Origin: Streptomyces kaniharaensis
GTDB taxonomy: Bacteria > Actinomycetota > Actinomycetes > Streptomycetales > Streptomycetaceae
Length of the DNA stretch: 64,000 nucleotides
Assembly (NCBI RefSeq): GCF_009569385.1
Contig: NZ_WBOF01000001.1
Location: forward strand, 2,862,001-2,926,000
Direction: 5' to 3'
Shown: positions 18,259 to 25,206 of the stretch, piece after piece
Layout: every line of letters starts with the position of its first letter
Position numbering within the stretch: the first letter of the stretch is position 1
Position numbers and translations under genes: made by a program
The notes under the pieces: model-generated
What the model was told of the DNA's origin: nothing
What the model saw: the letters and a program-made list of their open reading frames with translations, nothing else
Database searches by the model: none

Positions 18259-19287
18259 TCAGGACGTGCCCGCGGTGTGGATGCTCTGCAGACACAGGAC
18301 GTAGCTCAGCGCCGGCATCCCGGTGTACTTGCGGTAGTAGGTGCTGTCGGACTTCGGCTGCTGCTCGCAGACCTTCTCGTCCGAGGTGGCCAGGTACTTC
18401 CAGATCACCTTGTACTGGGCACGGGAGTCGGTGCACGGCAGCATGGTGATCCGCGGGTTGGTGTCGTTCGTCGCGCCGGTGCCGTTCTCGTTGCGCAGGC
18501 AGTCGCCGGCCTTGGCGCTGTCGATGGCCTCCGGCCCCGAGCCCGGGTCGGACGGCTTCGGCAGGGTCGGCGTGGCCACCGGCGGGAGCGTGTACGTCGG
18601 CGAGGTCAGCGGCTTCGGGCTGAAGCTCGGGCTGGGTATCGCCGGGATCGACACGGTGGGGATCGCCGGGTAGATCGGGTCCGGATTCTTCGGGAACAGG
18701 GCGCCGGTGGCGATCAGGGCGATCACCGTGATGATCCATCCGGCCGGCAGCAGCAGCATGAAGATGTGCGGGCGCCTGGCGAGCGGGACGCCCGGGTCGA
18801 GCTGCGGGCCGTGGGTGCCCGGGGCGGGCGGCGGCAGCTGCTTGATCTTGTTGTGGGCGCCCAGGTTCAGCAGCAGGGTGACCAGCGTGAAGACCGAGCC
18901 CAGGTAGCTCCACCAGCCCTGGACCAGCGTGCGGGCGGACATGTTGCGCACGGTCGCGTCGCCGCAGACACGGCAGAACGGCCCGTGCTGCTTCAGGAAC
19001 CGCATGATCACGATGATGCCCTGGTGCCCGCGCACAGTGGTCTGCACGGCCGGGAAGCCGCCGCAGACCCGGCAGACCGGGCCGCCCTGGGCAGCCGCGG
19101 CCGGGTAGCCGTAGCCGGGGGCTTGCTGGGGGTAGCCGTACGCCGGGTCGGGCGGTGGCGGGGCCGGGTAGCCGTACCCCGGCGGGGGCGGCGGGGCCGG
19201 CTGGCCGTACGGGTTTCCGGCGGCGTACGGGTTGGCGTCGTGGGGCTGCGGGGCGCCGTAGGGCATCTGGGGCGGCGGAACGGACAA
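18259..19287 (-). CDS. LppU/SCO3897-family membrane protein, copy 1
   Basis: About 342 residues. A Pro/Tyr/Gly-rich cytoplasmic N terminus (repeated GYPAPPPP) is followed by two zinc-ribbon-like CRVCG pairs (PVCRVCGGFP and PFCRVCGDAT). Hydrophobic helices near YLGSVFTLVTLLLNLG and WIITVIALIATGALF lead to an extracytoplasmic domain, with AGDCLRNENG, MLPCTDS, VCEQQP and YVLCLQ giving paired cysteines. The same cysteine framework recurs in the neighbouring gene. Function is unknown. The TTG start (19287) is inferred from an upstream GGGGGA; ATG 19266 is the alternative. Confidence 0.75.
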   Translation of the reverse strand: MSVPPPQMPYGAPQPHDANPYAAGNPYGQPAPPPPPGYGYPAPPPPDPAYGYPQQAPGYGYPAAAAQGGPVCRVCGGFPAVQTTVRGHQGIIVIMRFLKQHGPFCRVCGDATVRNMSARTLVQGWWSYLGSVFTLVTLLLNLGAHNKIKQLPPPAPGTHGPQLDPGVPLARRPHIFMLLLPAGWIITVIALIATGALFPKNPDPIYPAIPTVSIPAIPSPSFSPKPLTSPTYTLPPVATPTLPKPSDPGSGPEAIDSAKAGDCLRNENGTGATNDTNPRITMLPCTDSRAQYKVIWKYLATSDEKVCEQQPKSDSTYYRKYTGMPALSYVLCLQSIHTAGTS

Positions 19288-19328
19288 AGGGGTCCCCCGG
19301 GGAGAACGGTGACGGTGTCGGGAAGGGG

Positions 19329-20006
19329 TCAGGACTGCCCGACCGGCGAGGTGCCAGCAGGGCTCAGCGGGCCGAGGCAGAGCACGTACCGCTTCTTGTT
19401 CCAGCGGCGTCCGCTCTTGCCGGAGATCGCGCTGGTGGACTGCGGCGTCTGCCGGCAGCGGTTGGTGTCGGTGGTGTCGTCGAACTTCGTCAGGACGCGG
19501 TAATTCGCCTTCGAATCGGAGCACTTGACGATTTCGACGTCGTGCGAGCCGCCCACCCGGACGCAGTCGCCCGGCTTGGCGCTGCTGACGCTCGGGCCGC
19601 TGACGAAGTAGCCGACGGCCACCACGATCCCGGCGAGGACCACGCCGACGGTCTTCAGCTTCGACCGGGCGCTGCGCTTCGCGGTCGGCGCGCCGGCGGC
19701 CGGGGTGTAGGGGGCGGCCGGGGTGGGCTGCGGGTAGCCGTAGGGCGCGGCGGGCGGCGCCGGCTGGCCGTACGGCTGCTGCGGAGCCCCGTACGGCTGT
19801 GGCTGGGGCGCTCCGTACGACGGCGGCTGCGGCGCTCCGTACGACGGCGGCGCCCCGTAGCCCGGCGGACCGGGCTGCGCGGGCGCCTGCGGGGCCGGCC
19901 GGCCGTACGGCTGGGCTCCGTACTGCGGCGGCTGGCCGTACTGCGGGGCCTGCGGAGGCGGGCCGTACTGCGGTGGCGGGCCGTACGGGCCAGGCGGTGT
20001 GCTCAT
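19329..20006 (-). CDS. LppU/SCO3897-family membrane protein, copy 2
   Basis: 225 residues: a strongly repetitive Pro/Tyr/Gly/Gln leader (PPQYGPPPQ units), one membrane helix (VGVVLAGIVVAVGYFVSG), and an outside domain with PGDCVRVGG, IVKCSDS, NRCRQTPQ and YVLCLGP. The four-cysteine spacing parallels copy 1, so the two are tandem paralogs; this copy lacks the CxxC zinc-ribbon section. ATG 20006 is preceded by GGGGA. It is 41 bases upstream of copy 1 and probably co-transcribed. Confidence 0.75.
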   Translation of the reverse strand: MSTPPGPYGPPPQYGPPPQAPQYGQPPQYGAQPYGRPAPQAPAQPGPPGYGAPPSYGAPQPPSYGAPQPQPYGAPQQPYGQPAPPAAPYGYPQPTPAAPYTPAAGAPTAKRSARSKLKTVGVVLAGIVVAVGYFVSGPSVSSAKPGDCVRVGGSHDVEIVKCSDSKANYRVLTKFDDTTDTNRCRQTPQSTSAISGKSGRRWNKKRYVLCLGPLSPAGTSPVGQS

Positions 20007-20037
20007 CAGATTGTCCCCCGAGACCAAGTGCTGTCGC

Positions 20038-20074
20038 TCCGACAGGTCTGACGTACCTTAGCGACTCTGTCGGA
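20038..20074. repeat. Short inverted repeat upstream of the LppU-like pair
   Basis: TCCGACAG and CTGTCGGA, 21 bases apart, in the 100-base gap between the MFS gene end and the LppU-like gene. It could be a terminator for the MFS transcript or an operator for the next genes; not decidable by eye. Confidence 0.4.
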
Positions 20075-20106
20075 CGCCACCCGTTCCGAGGCGGCCCCAC
20101 GGGCCT

Positions 20107-21444
20107 TCAGGAGATCCGGTCACCGGGAAGCGGCCCGTACCGCCGGGCCGCCCGGAAGTAGAGGACCGCCGCCACCGCGTACACGGCCGCGACCCCCACG
20201 ACCACCGCGGCCGACCGTCCGGACAGCGGCAGCACGAGGGCGGTGACCAGGGCGGCGGCCACGAAGGCCACGTTGAACAGCACGTCGTAGATGGCGAACA
20301 CCCGGCCGCGGTAGTCGTCCTCGACCGACTCCTGGACCACGGTGTCCGCGCAGATCTTGGTGCCCTGGGTGACCACCCCGAGCAGCAGCGCGGCCGCCAG
20401 GCAGGGCACCAGCGCGAAGCTCAGCCCCAGCGCGGGGACGAAGACCACCGGCGCCACCAGGCAGGTGGTCATCCAGCCGGCCAGGCCGAGCCGGCGGGTG
20501 CTCCACGGGCTGATCAGTGCGGCGATGAAGAACCCGGCGGCGGACAGGCCGACCGCCTGCCCGAGGGTGACCAGCCCGGCCGCGCTGTCGGTCGGGCTGT
20601 TGAACGTGTACCGGGCGAGCATGACGACGACCACGATCAGCACGCCGTAGCAGAACCGGGCCGCGGTGACGGCGGCCAGCGCGTGCACCGCCGGCCGGCA
20701 GTCCCGCACCAGGTGGCGGAGCGCGGCGCCGAGCTCGACCGCGGCCCGGACCAGGGCCTGGCCGAGTGCAGGGCGGTCGCCGTGGTGCTCGGGGCCGAGC
20801 AGGTCGCGGTCCATCCGGCGAGCGGCCAGCGCGGCCGACAGGTACAGCAGCGCGGCCACCGTGACCAGCGCGGCGTCCGCCTTCGGCCCGGGGGACATCA
20901 ACTGGTGCAGCAGGAAGCCGATGCCCCCGCCCAGGGCGGCGGCGACGGTGCCGAGGGTGGGCGAGAGGGCGTTGGCGGTGACCAGCTGCTCCTGGCGCAC
21001 CACCCGGGGCAGGGCGGCCGAGAGGCCGGCCAGGATGAACCGGTTGAGCGCGGTGACCAGCAGCGCCGAGGCGAAGAACAGCCAGGTGGGCGCCTCCGCC
21101 AGCAGCAGGGCCCCGGTGGCCAGGCCGAGCCCGAAGCGGGCCAGGTTGCCGATGTACAGCACCTGGCGGCGTCGCCAGCGGTCCAGCAGTACACCGGCGA
21201 ACGGGCCGATCACCGAGAACGGCAGCAGCATCACGGCCAGCACCGAGGCGATGTCGGCGGGGGAGGACTGCTTCTCCGGGGAGAACACGACGTAGGCGGC
21301 CAGCGAGACCTGGAAGACGCCGTCCGAGAGCTGGGAGAGCACCCGGGCGGTCAGCAGCCGCCGGAAGTCGCGGCCGCGGAGCAGCCCGAGAAGCGTGGCA
21401 CGCCGCGCGGACTGGTGGGTGCTGCCGTTCTCGGTGATCGCCAC
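20107..21444 (-). CDS. MFS transporter
   Basis: About 445 residues with 12 hydrophobic segments. FRRLLTARVLSQLSDGVFQVS at the N terminus and FAGVLLDRWRRRQVLYIGN (the MFS motif A loop between helices 2 and 3) are clear. It resembles the drug/macrolide-efflux type; substrate unknown. The frame is open to ATG 21489, but its first codons would be the translation of parS site 7, so GTG 21444 or another internal codon is more likely. The upstream IS30 element begins only about 60 bases away and probably separates the gene from its original promoter. Confidence 0.85.
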   Translation of the reverse strand: MAITENGSTHQSARRATLLGLLRGRDFRRLLTARVLSQLSDGVFQVSLAAYVVFSPEKQSSPADIASVLAVMLLPFSVIGPFAGVLLDRWRRRQVLYIGNLARFGLGLATGALLLAEAPTWLFFASALLVTALNRFILAGLSAALPRVVRQEQLVTANALSPTLGTVAAALGGGIGFLLHQLMSPGPKADAALVTVAALLYLSAALAARRMDRDLLGPEHHGDRPALGQALVRAAVELGAALRHLVRDCRPAVHALAAVTAARFCYGVLIVVVVMLARYTFNSPTDSAAGLVTLGQAVGLSAAGFFIAALISPWSTRRLGLAGWMTTCLVAPVVFVPALGLSFALVPCLAAALLLGVVTQGTKICADTVVQESVEDDYRGRVFAIYDVLFNVAFVAAALVTALVLPLSGRSAAVVVGVAAVYAVAAVLYFRAARRYGPLPGDRIS

Positions 21445-21472
21445 TCGCTCAGAGTGCCACGGAACCGGGCGC

Positions 21473-21488
21473 TGTTTCACGTGAAACA
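21473..21488. promoter_or_regulatory. parS: parS site 7 (at the 5' end of the MFS gene)
   Basis: Perfect 16-base TGTTTCACGTGAAACA. The IS30 element starts about 17 bases to its right. Confidence 0.96.
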
Positions 21489-21504
21489 TTCGCCGGGAAA
21501 CGGT

Positions 21505-22849
21505 GAAGGGCCCGCGATCTCATCTTGGGTTCTAGGAGTCGTGGCAACACCCCAGTTCAGGGGATGCATTGGACTTCGAGATCCGCAAGGACCGGACGGC
21601 CCAGGGGCCTGTGAAGCTGCGCCGGGAACGGGAGGCATACTCCCGGCTCATGCAGCAGGGCTACACGAACACCGAGGCGTGCCGGATCGTCGGCATCGCC
21701 CGCCGGACCGGCCAGAAGTGGCGTCACGGCCGCGGAGCCGAGCAGCGGCAGAAGGCGGCACCACCGATTCGCATGGTGGTGCCGCCTTCCGGTGTCTCCC
21801 GGTATCTGAGCGAGGACGAGCGGATCCACATCGCCGACCGGCTGCGGGAGAAGGCCACCGTGCGGGCCATCGCCGCGGAGCTGGGCCGCAGTCCGTCCAC
21901 CATCAGCCGGGAGATCCGCCGCAACCGCACCGAGGGCACTCGCGGGCAGTGGCACTACCGTCCGCACGCCGCCCAGGCCAGGGCGGACGCTCGCCGGCCC
22001 CGCCCCAAGGCCCGCAAGATCACCGAGAACCCCGAGCTGCACGCCGCCGTCCAGGCGATGCTGGACGAGCAGTGGAGCCCGGAGCAGATCTGCCACGCTC
22101 TACGTCGACAGTTCCCCGACCGGCCGGAGATGCACGTGGTCCACGAGACCGTCTACCAGGCGCTCTACGTCCAGGGCCGCGGCGAGCTGCGGCGCGAGCT
22201 CGCCGGTGCCCTGCGCTCAGGCCGGGCCCGCCGCAGGCCCCAGCGGCAGGCCAACTGCCGGCGTTCCCGCTTCACCGACCCGATGGTCATGATCAGCGAG
22301 CGCCCCGCCGAGGCCGAGGACCGGGCCGTCCCCGGCCACTGGGAGGGCGATCTGATCCTCGGCAAGGAGCACAAGTCCGCGATCGGCACCCTGGTCGAGC
22401 GTTCGACCCGCTACGTGATGCTGCTGCACCTGCCCGGCGACCACACCGCCGAGACCGTCCGCGACGCCCTAGTGGCCACCGCCCGGACACTCCCGGTCCA
22501 GCTGAAGCGGTCCCTGACCTGGGACCAGGGCAGCGAGATGGCCAGGCACGCGGAGTTCAGCCTGGCCACCGACATCCCGGTCTACTTCTGCGACCCGGCC
22601 AGTCCCTGGCAGCGCGGCTCCAACGAGAACACGAACGGCCTGCTGCGGCAGTACTTCCCCAAGGGCACCGACCTGTCGGTCCACACGCCCGAGCACCTGG
22701 CCGCCGTCGCCGACCAGCTCAACCGCCGCCCACGCAAAACGCTCGGCTGGGAAACCCCAGCCGAGCGTCTGGCTAAACTCCTCGCGGCCTAGACAACCGA
22801 CCACGTGTTGCAACGACCACTAGAAACCGCCCATGATCACAGGCCCTTC
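21505..22849 (+). mobile_element. IS30-family insertion sequence
   Basis: About 1,345 bases bounded by imperfect inverted repeats of about 50 bases. Both ends begin GAAGGGCC when read inward. They share GATC (bases 12-15), TTCTAG and a GCAACAC block, with one or two gaps. It contains one intact transposase. A target duplication cannot be called with certainty; IS30 elements make only 2-3 base duplications, and the flanks read CGGT on the left and CGGG on the right. Outer ends are accurate to a few bases. Confidence 0.85.
21569..22792 (+). CDS. IS30-family transposase
   Basis: A 407-residue DDE transposase that looks intact. An N-terminal helix-turn-helix region includes VRAIAAELGRSPSTISREIRR, the signature IS30 DNA-binding helix. 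The catalytic triad lies in WEGDLI (Asp near residue 261), TWDQGSE (Asp near 318) and NENTNGLLRQYFPKG (Glu near 352), the last being diagnostic for IS30. The start is TTG 21569 after GGGGA. Full-length reading frame and both ends suggest a recent or still active copy. Confidence 0.95.
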   Translation: MDFEIRKDRTAQGPVKLRREREAYSRLMQQGYTNTEACRIVGIARRTGQKWRHGRGAEQRQKAAPPIRMVVPPSGVSRYLSEDERIHIADRLREKATVRAIAAELGRSPSTISREIRRNRTEGTRGQWHYRPHAAQARADARRPRPKARKITENPELHAAVQAMLDEQWSPEQICHALRRQFPDRPEMHVVHETVYQALYVQGRGELRRELAGALRSGRARRRPQRQANCRRSRFTDPMVMISERPAEAEDRAVPGHWEGDLILGKEHKSAIGTLVERSTRYVMLLHLPGDHTAETVRDALVATARTLPVQLKRSLTWDQGSEMARHAEFSLATDIPVYFCDPASPWQRGSNENTNGLLRQYFPKGTDLSVHTPEHLAAVADQLNRRPRKTLGWETPAERLAKLLAA

Positions 22850-22881
22850 CGGGGCGCTATGCGCGGTTATGAACCGTCAGT

Positions 22882-22897
22882 GCCGAGCAAGCTCGGC
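22882..22897. terminator. Small hairpin between ino1 and the IS element
   Basis: GCCGAGC and GCTCGGC with a two-base loop, about 50 bases after the end of ino1. It probably belonged to the 3' end of the ino1 transcript. Confidence 0.4.
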
Positions 22898-22945
22898 GCT
22901 CAAGGCTTAGCGCTCAGCATCCGACAGTCGCGAACCTCGCTGCGC

Positions 22946-24028
22946 TCAGCGCTCGACCTCGCCGCGGATGAACTTCTCGACGTTCTCGCGGGCCTCGTCG
23001 TCGAAGTACTGGACCGGCGGGGACTTCATGAAGTACGAGGAGGCCGACAGGATCGGGCCACCGATGCCGCGGTCCTTGGCGATCTTCGCGGCGCGCAGGG
23101 CGTCGATGATGACACCGGCGGAGTTCGGGGAGTCCCAGACCTCGAGCTTGTACTCCAGGTTCAGCGGGACGTCGCCGAACGCGCGACCCTCCAGGCGGAC
23201 GTACGCCCACTTGCGGTCGTCCAGCCAGGCCACGTAGTCCGACGGGCCGATGTGGACGTTCCTGGCGCCCAGCTCACGGTCGCGGATCTGCGAGGTGACG
23301 GCCTGGGTCTTGGAGATCTTCTTGGACTCCAGGCGGTCGCGCTCCAGCATGTTCTTGAAGTCCATGTTGCCGCCGACGTTCAGCTGCATGGTGCGCTCGA
23401 GGATGACACCGCGGTCCTCGAACAGCTTGGCCATCACGCGGTGCGTGATGGTGGCGCCGACCTGGGACTTGATGTCGTCACCGACGATCGGCACGCCGGC
23501 CTCGGTGAACTTGTCCGCCCACTCCTTGGTGCCCGCGATGAACACCGGCAGGGCGTTCACGAAGGCGACCTTGGCGTCGATGGCGCACTGGGCGTAGAAC
23601 TTGGCGGCCTTCTCGGAGCCCACCGGCAGGTAGCAGACCAGGACGTCGACCTGGGCGTCCTTGAGCGCCTGGACGACGTCGACCGGGGCCTCGTCCGACT
23701 CCTCGATGGTCTCCAGGTAGTACTTGCCCAGGCCGTCGAGGGTGTGGCCGCGCTGGACGGTGACGCCGGTCGGCGGCACGTCGCAGATCTTGATGGTGTT
23801 GTTCTCGGACGCCGTGATGGCGTGCGCGAGGTCCTGGCCGACCTTCTTGGCGTCGACGTCGAACGCGGCGACGAACTCCACGTCACGGACGTGGTAGTCA
23901 CCGAACTGGACGTGCATCAGCCCGGGGACCTTGCCGGCCGGGTCGGCGTCCTTGTAGTACTCGACACCCTGCACCAGCGACGCGGCGCAGTTGCCCACGC
24001 CCACGATGGCTACGCGAACCGAACCCAT
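22946..24028 (-). CDS. ino1: Inositol-3-phosphate synthase
   Basis: A 360-residue NAD-dependent enzyme converting glucose-6-phosphate to myo-inositol-phosphate, the entry step to phosphatidylinositol and mycothiol. The Rossmann motif [20 protein letters not shown] is at the N terminus; [29 protein letters not shown] and LNVGGNMDF are family hallmarks. ATG 24028 has AGGGAG upstream. It follows the PadR gene on the same strand with a 126-base gap and is probably controlled by it. Confidence 0.95.
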   Translation of the reverse strand: MGSVRVAIVGVGNCAASLVQGVEYYKDADPAGKVPGLMHVQFGDYHVRDVEFVAAFDVDAKKVGQDLAHAITASENNTIKICDVPPTGVTVQRGHTLDGLGKYYLETIEESDEAPVDVVQALKDAQVDVLVCYLPVGSEKAAKFYAQCAIDAKVAFVNALPVFIAGTKEWADKFTEAGVPIVGDDIKSQVGATITHRVMAKLFEDRGVILERTMQLNVGGNMDFKNMLERDRLESKKISKTQAVTSQIRDRELGARNVHIGPSDYVAWLDDRKWAYVRLEGRAFGDVPLNLEYKLEVWDSPNSAGVIIDALRAAKIAKDRGIGGPILSASSYFMKSPPVQYFDDEARENVEKFIRGEVER

Positions 24029-24154
24029 TCCGGTTGCTCCCTGTGATCTCATGAGCACCGCCGGGGTCGACGGCGCTCGTCCTGCTTCTTCGATGACTGC
24101 TTGTACGGGCGCGAGGCGCCCACTCCTGCCGCGTGGCACAGGGCTGACGCGGTG

Positions 24155-24856
24155 TCAGCGCTCCTGGGCGGAGCGCCCCGGGCGGTCGTACGGTGGCCCG
24201 GGCGGGTCCGGGGACCCGCTCTCCCGGCCACGGCCGTCCGAAGTCTTGGGGGGTACGGCGGTGGTGTTCCCGCCGGTGGCGGGCCCGGTCCGGCCGGTGC
24301 GGTTGGCCCGCTCGGTCTCGATCAGCTCGTTGAGCCACCGGACCTCGCGCTCCACCGACTCCAGTCCGTGCCGCTGCAGCTCGACGGTGTAGTCGTCGAA
24401 CCGTTCGCGGGCCCGGGCCAGCGAGTTGCGCATCCGCTCCAGGCGCTCCTCCAGCCGGCTGCGGCGCCCCTCCAGGACGCGCATCCGCACCGCCCGGTCG
24501 GTCTGGCCGAAGAACGCGAAGTGGACGCCGAAGTGCTCGTCCTCCCAGGCGTCGGGGCCGGAGTCGGCGAGCAGTTCCTCGAAGCGCTGCTTGCCCTCGG
24601 GGGAGAGCCGGTAGACGATCTTGGACCGCTTGCCGTTGAGCGCCGTCGCCGGGACGTACTCGACGTCCGGGTTGTCCTCGACCAGGAAACCCTGGGCGAC
24701 CAGGCTCTTCAGACAGGGGTAGAGCGTTCCGTAGGAGAAGGCACGGAACGAGCCGAGCAGGACGTTGAGCCGCTTGCGCAGCTCGTACCCGTGCATCGGG
24801 GCGTCATGGAGCAGGCCGAGAACGGCGAACTCCAGCACTCCTGAGCGTCTGCCCAA
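24155..24856 (-). CDS. PadR-family transcriptional regulator
   Basis: 233 residues. The winged-helix N-terminal domain (VLEFAVLGLLHDAPMHGYELRKRL, TLYPCLKSLVAQGFL) is typical of PadR, and a long C-terminal coiled-coil (about residues 120-195) mediates dimers. The tail is Gly/Pro/Thr-rich. It starts at TTG 24856 with a strong AAGGAGGA. The position directly upstream of ino1 and the palindromes in its promoter suggest control of itself and inositol synthesis. Confidence 0.9.
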   Translation of the reverse strand: MGRRSGVLEFAVLGLLHDAPMHGYELRKRLNVLLGSFRAFSYGTLYPCLKSLVAQGFLVEDNPDVEYVPATALNGKRSKIVYRLSPEGKQRFEELLADSGPDAWEDEHFGVHFAFFGQTDRAVRMRVLEGRRSRLEERLERMRNSLARARERFDDYTVELQRHGLESVEREVRWLNELIETERANRTGRTGPATGGNTTAVPPKTSDGRGRESGSPDPPGPPYDRPGRSAQER

Positions 24857-25206
24857 TGCCGTCGTCCTCCTTCCCTCAGGTCGCTGTCCCGCGCCGTGTT
24901 CGGCGGTATGCCGCTTCGATGTATCGGCTCGATATATCGAGAACAGTAAACCTGGCCCTCCGAAGGGGCAAGGGGGGCACGCGTGAATGTGATCACAAGC
25001 CGACGCGCGGGGATGGTTGGCAACGGGCGTGTAATGATCTGTCGCCGTTTTGTGGTCATTGGCCGCTTATATCCGATTAGTTGTACTTCTCGGCTGCGTA
25101 CGCTTTCGCGTGTGCACGAGGACCACCTCCGGGAAGGGCGGTTGGCGGGCATCGGACGTGAACCCTGCCTTCAGGCTGGAACCGCCTGGCGAGGAGTAGC
25201 TGGAAC
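24857..25206. promoter_or_regulatory. Divergent promoter region between padR and the penicillin-binding protein gene
   Basis: 350 bases, noticeably less GC-rich than the genes. Near padR are two palindromic boxes (24916-24940). A TGTGATCACA palindrome lies at 24989-24998. No small gene with a convincing start is seen. Confidence 0.6.
24916..24940. promoter_or_regulatory. Candidate PadR operator, two palindromic boxes
   Basis: TCGATGTATCG (24916-24926) and the perfect palindrome TCGATATATCGA (24929-24940), with centres about 13 bases apart, lie 60-85 bases upstream of the padR start. AT-rich paired palindromes are typical of PadR autoregulatory operators. Confidence 0.6.

Noticed and set aside
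21474..21489. MFS protein beginning MFHVKQ
   Set aside because: These residues are the direct translation of parS, and similar words (VSRET, FHVK) appear at every parS in the window; a start downstream is more likely.
24989..24998. TGTGATCACA as a Crp site
   Set aside because: The Streptomyces Crp pattern needs six bases between GTG and CAC; here there are only two.
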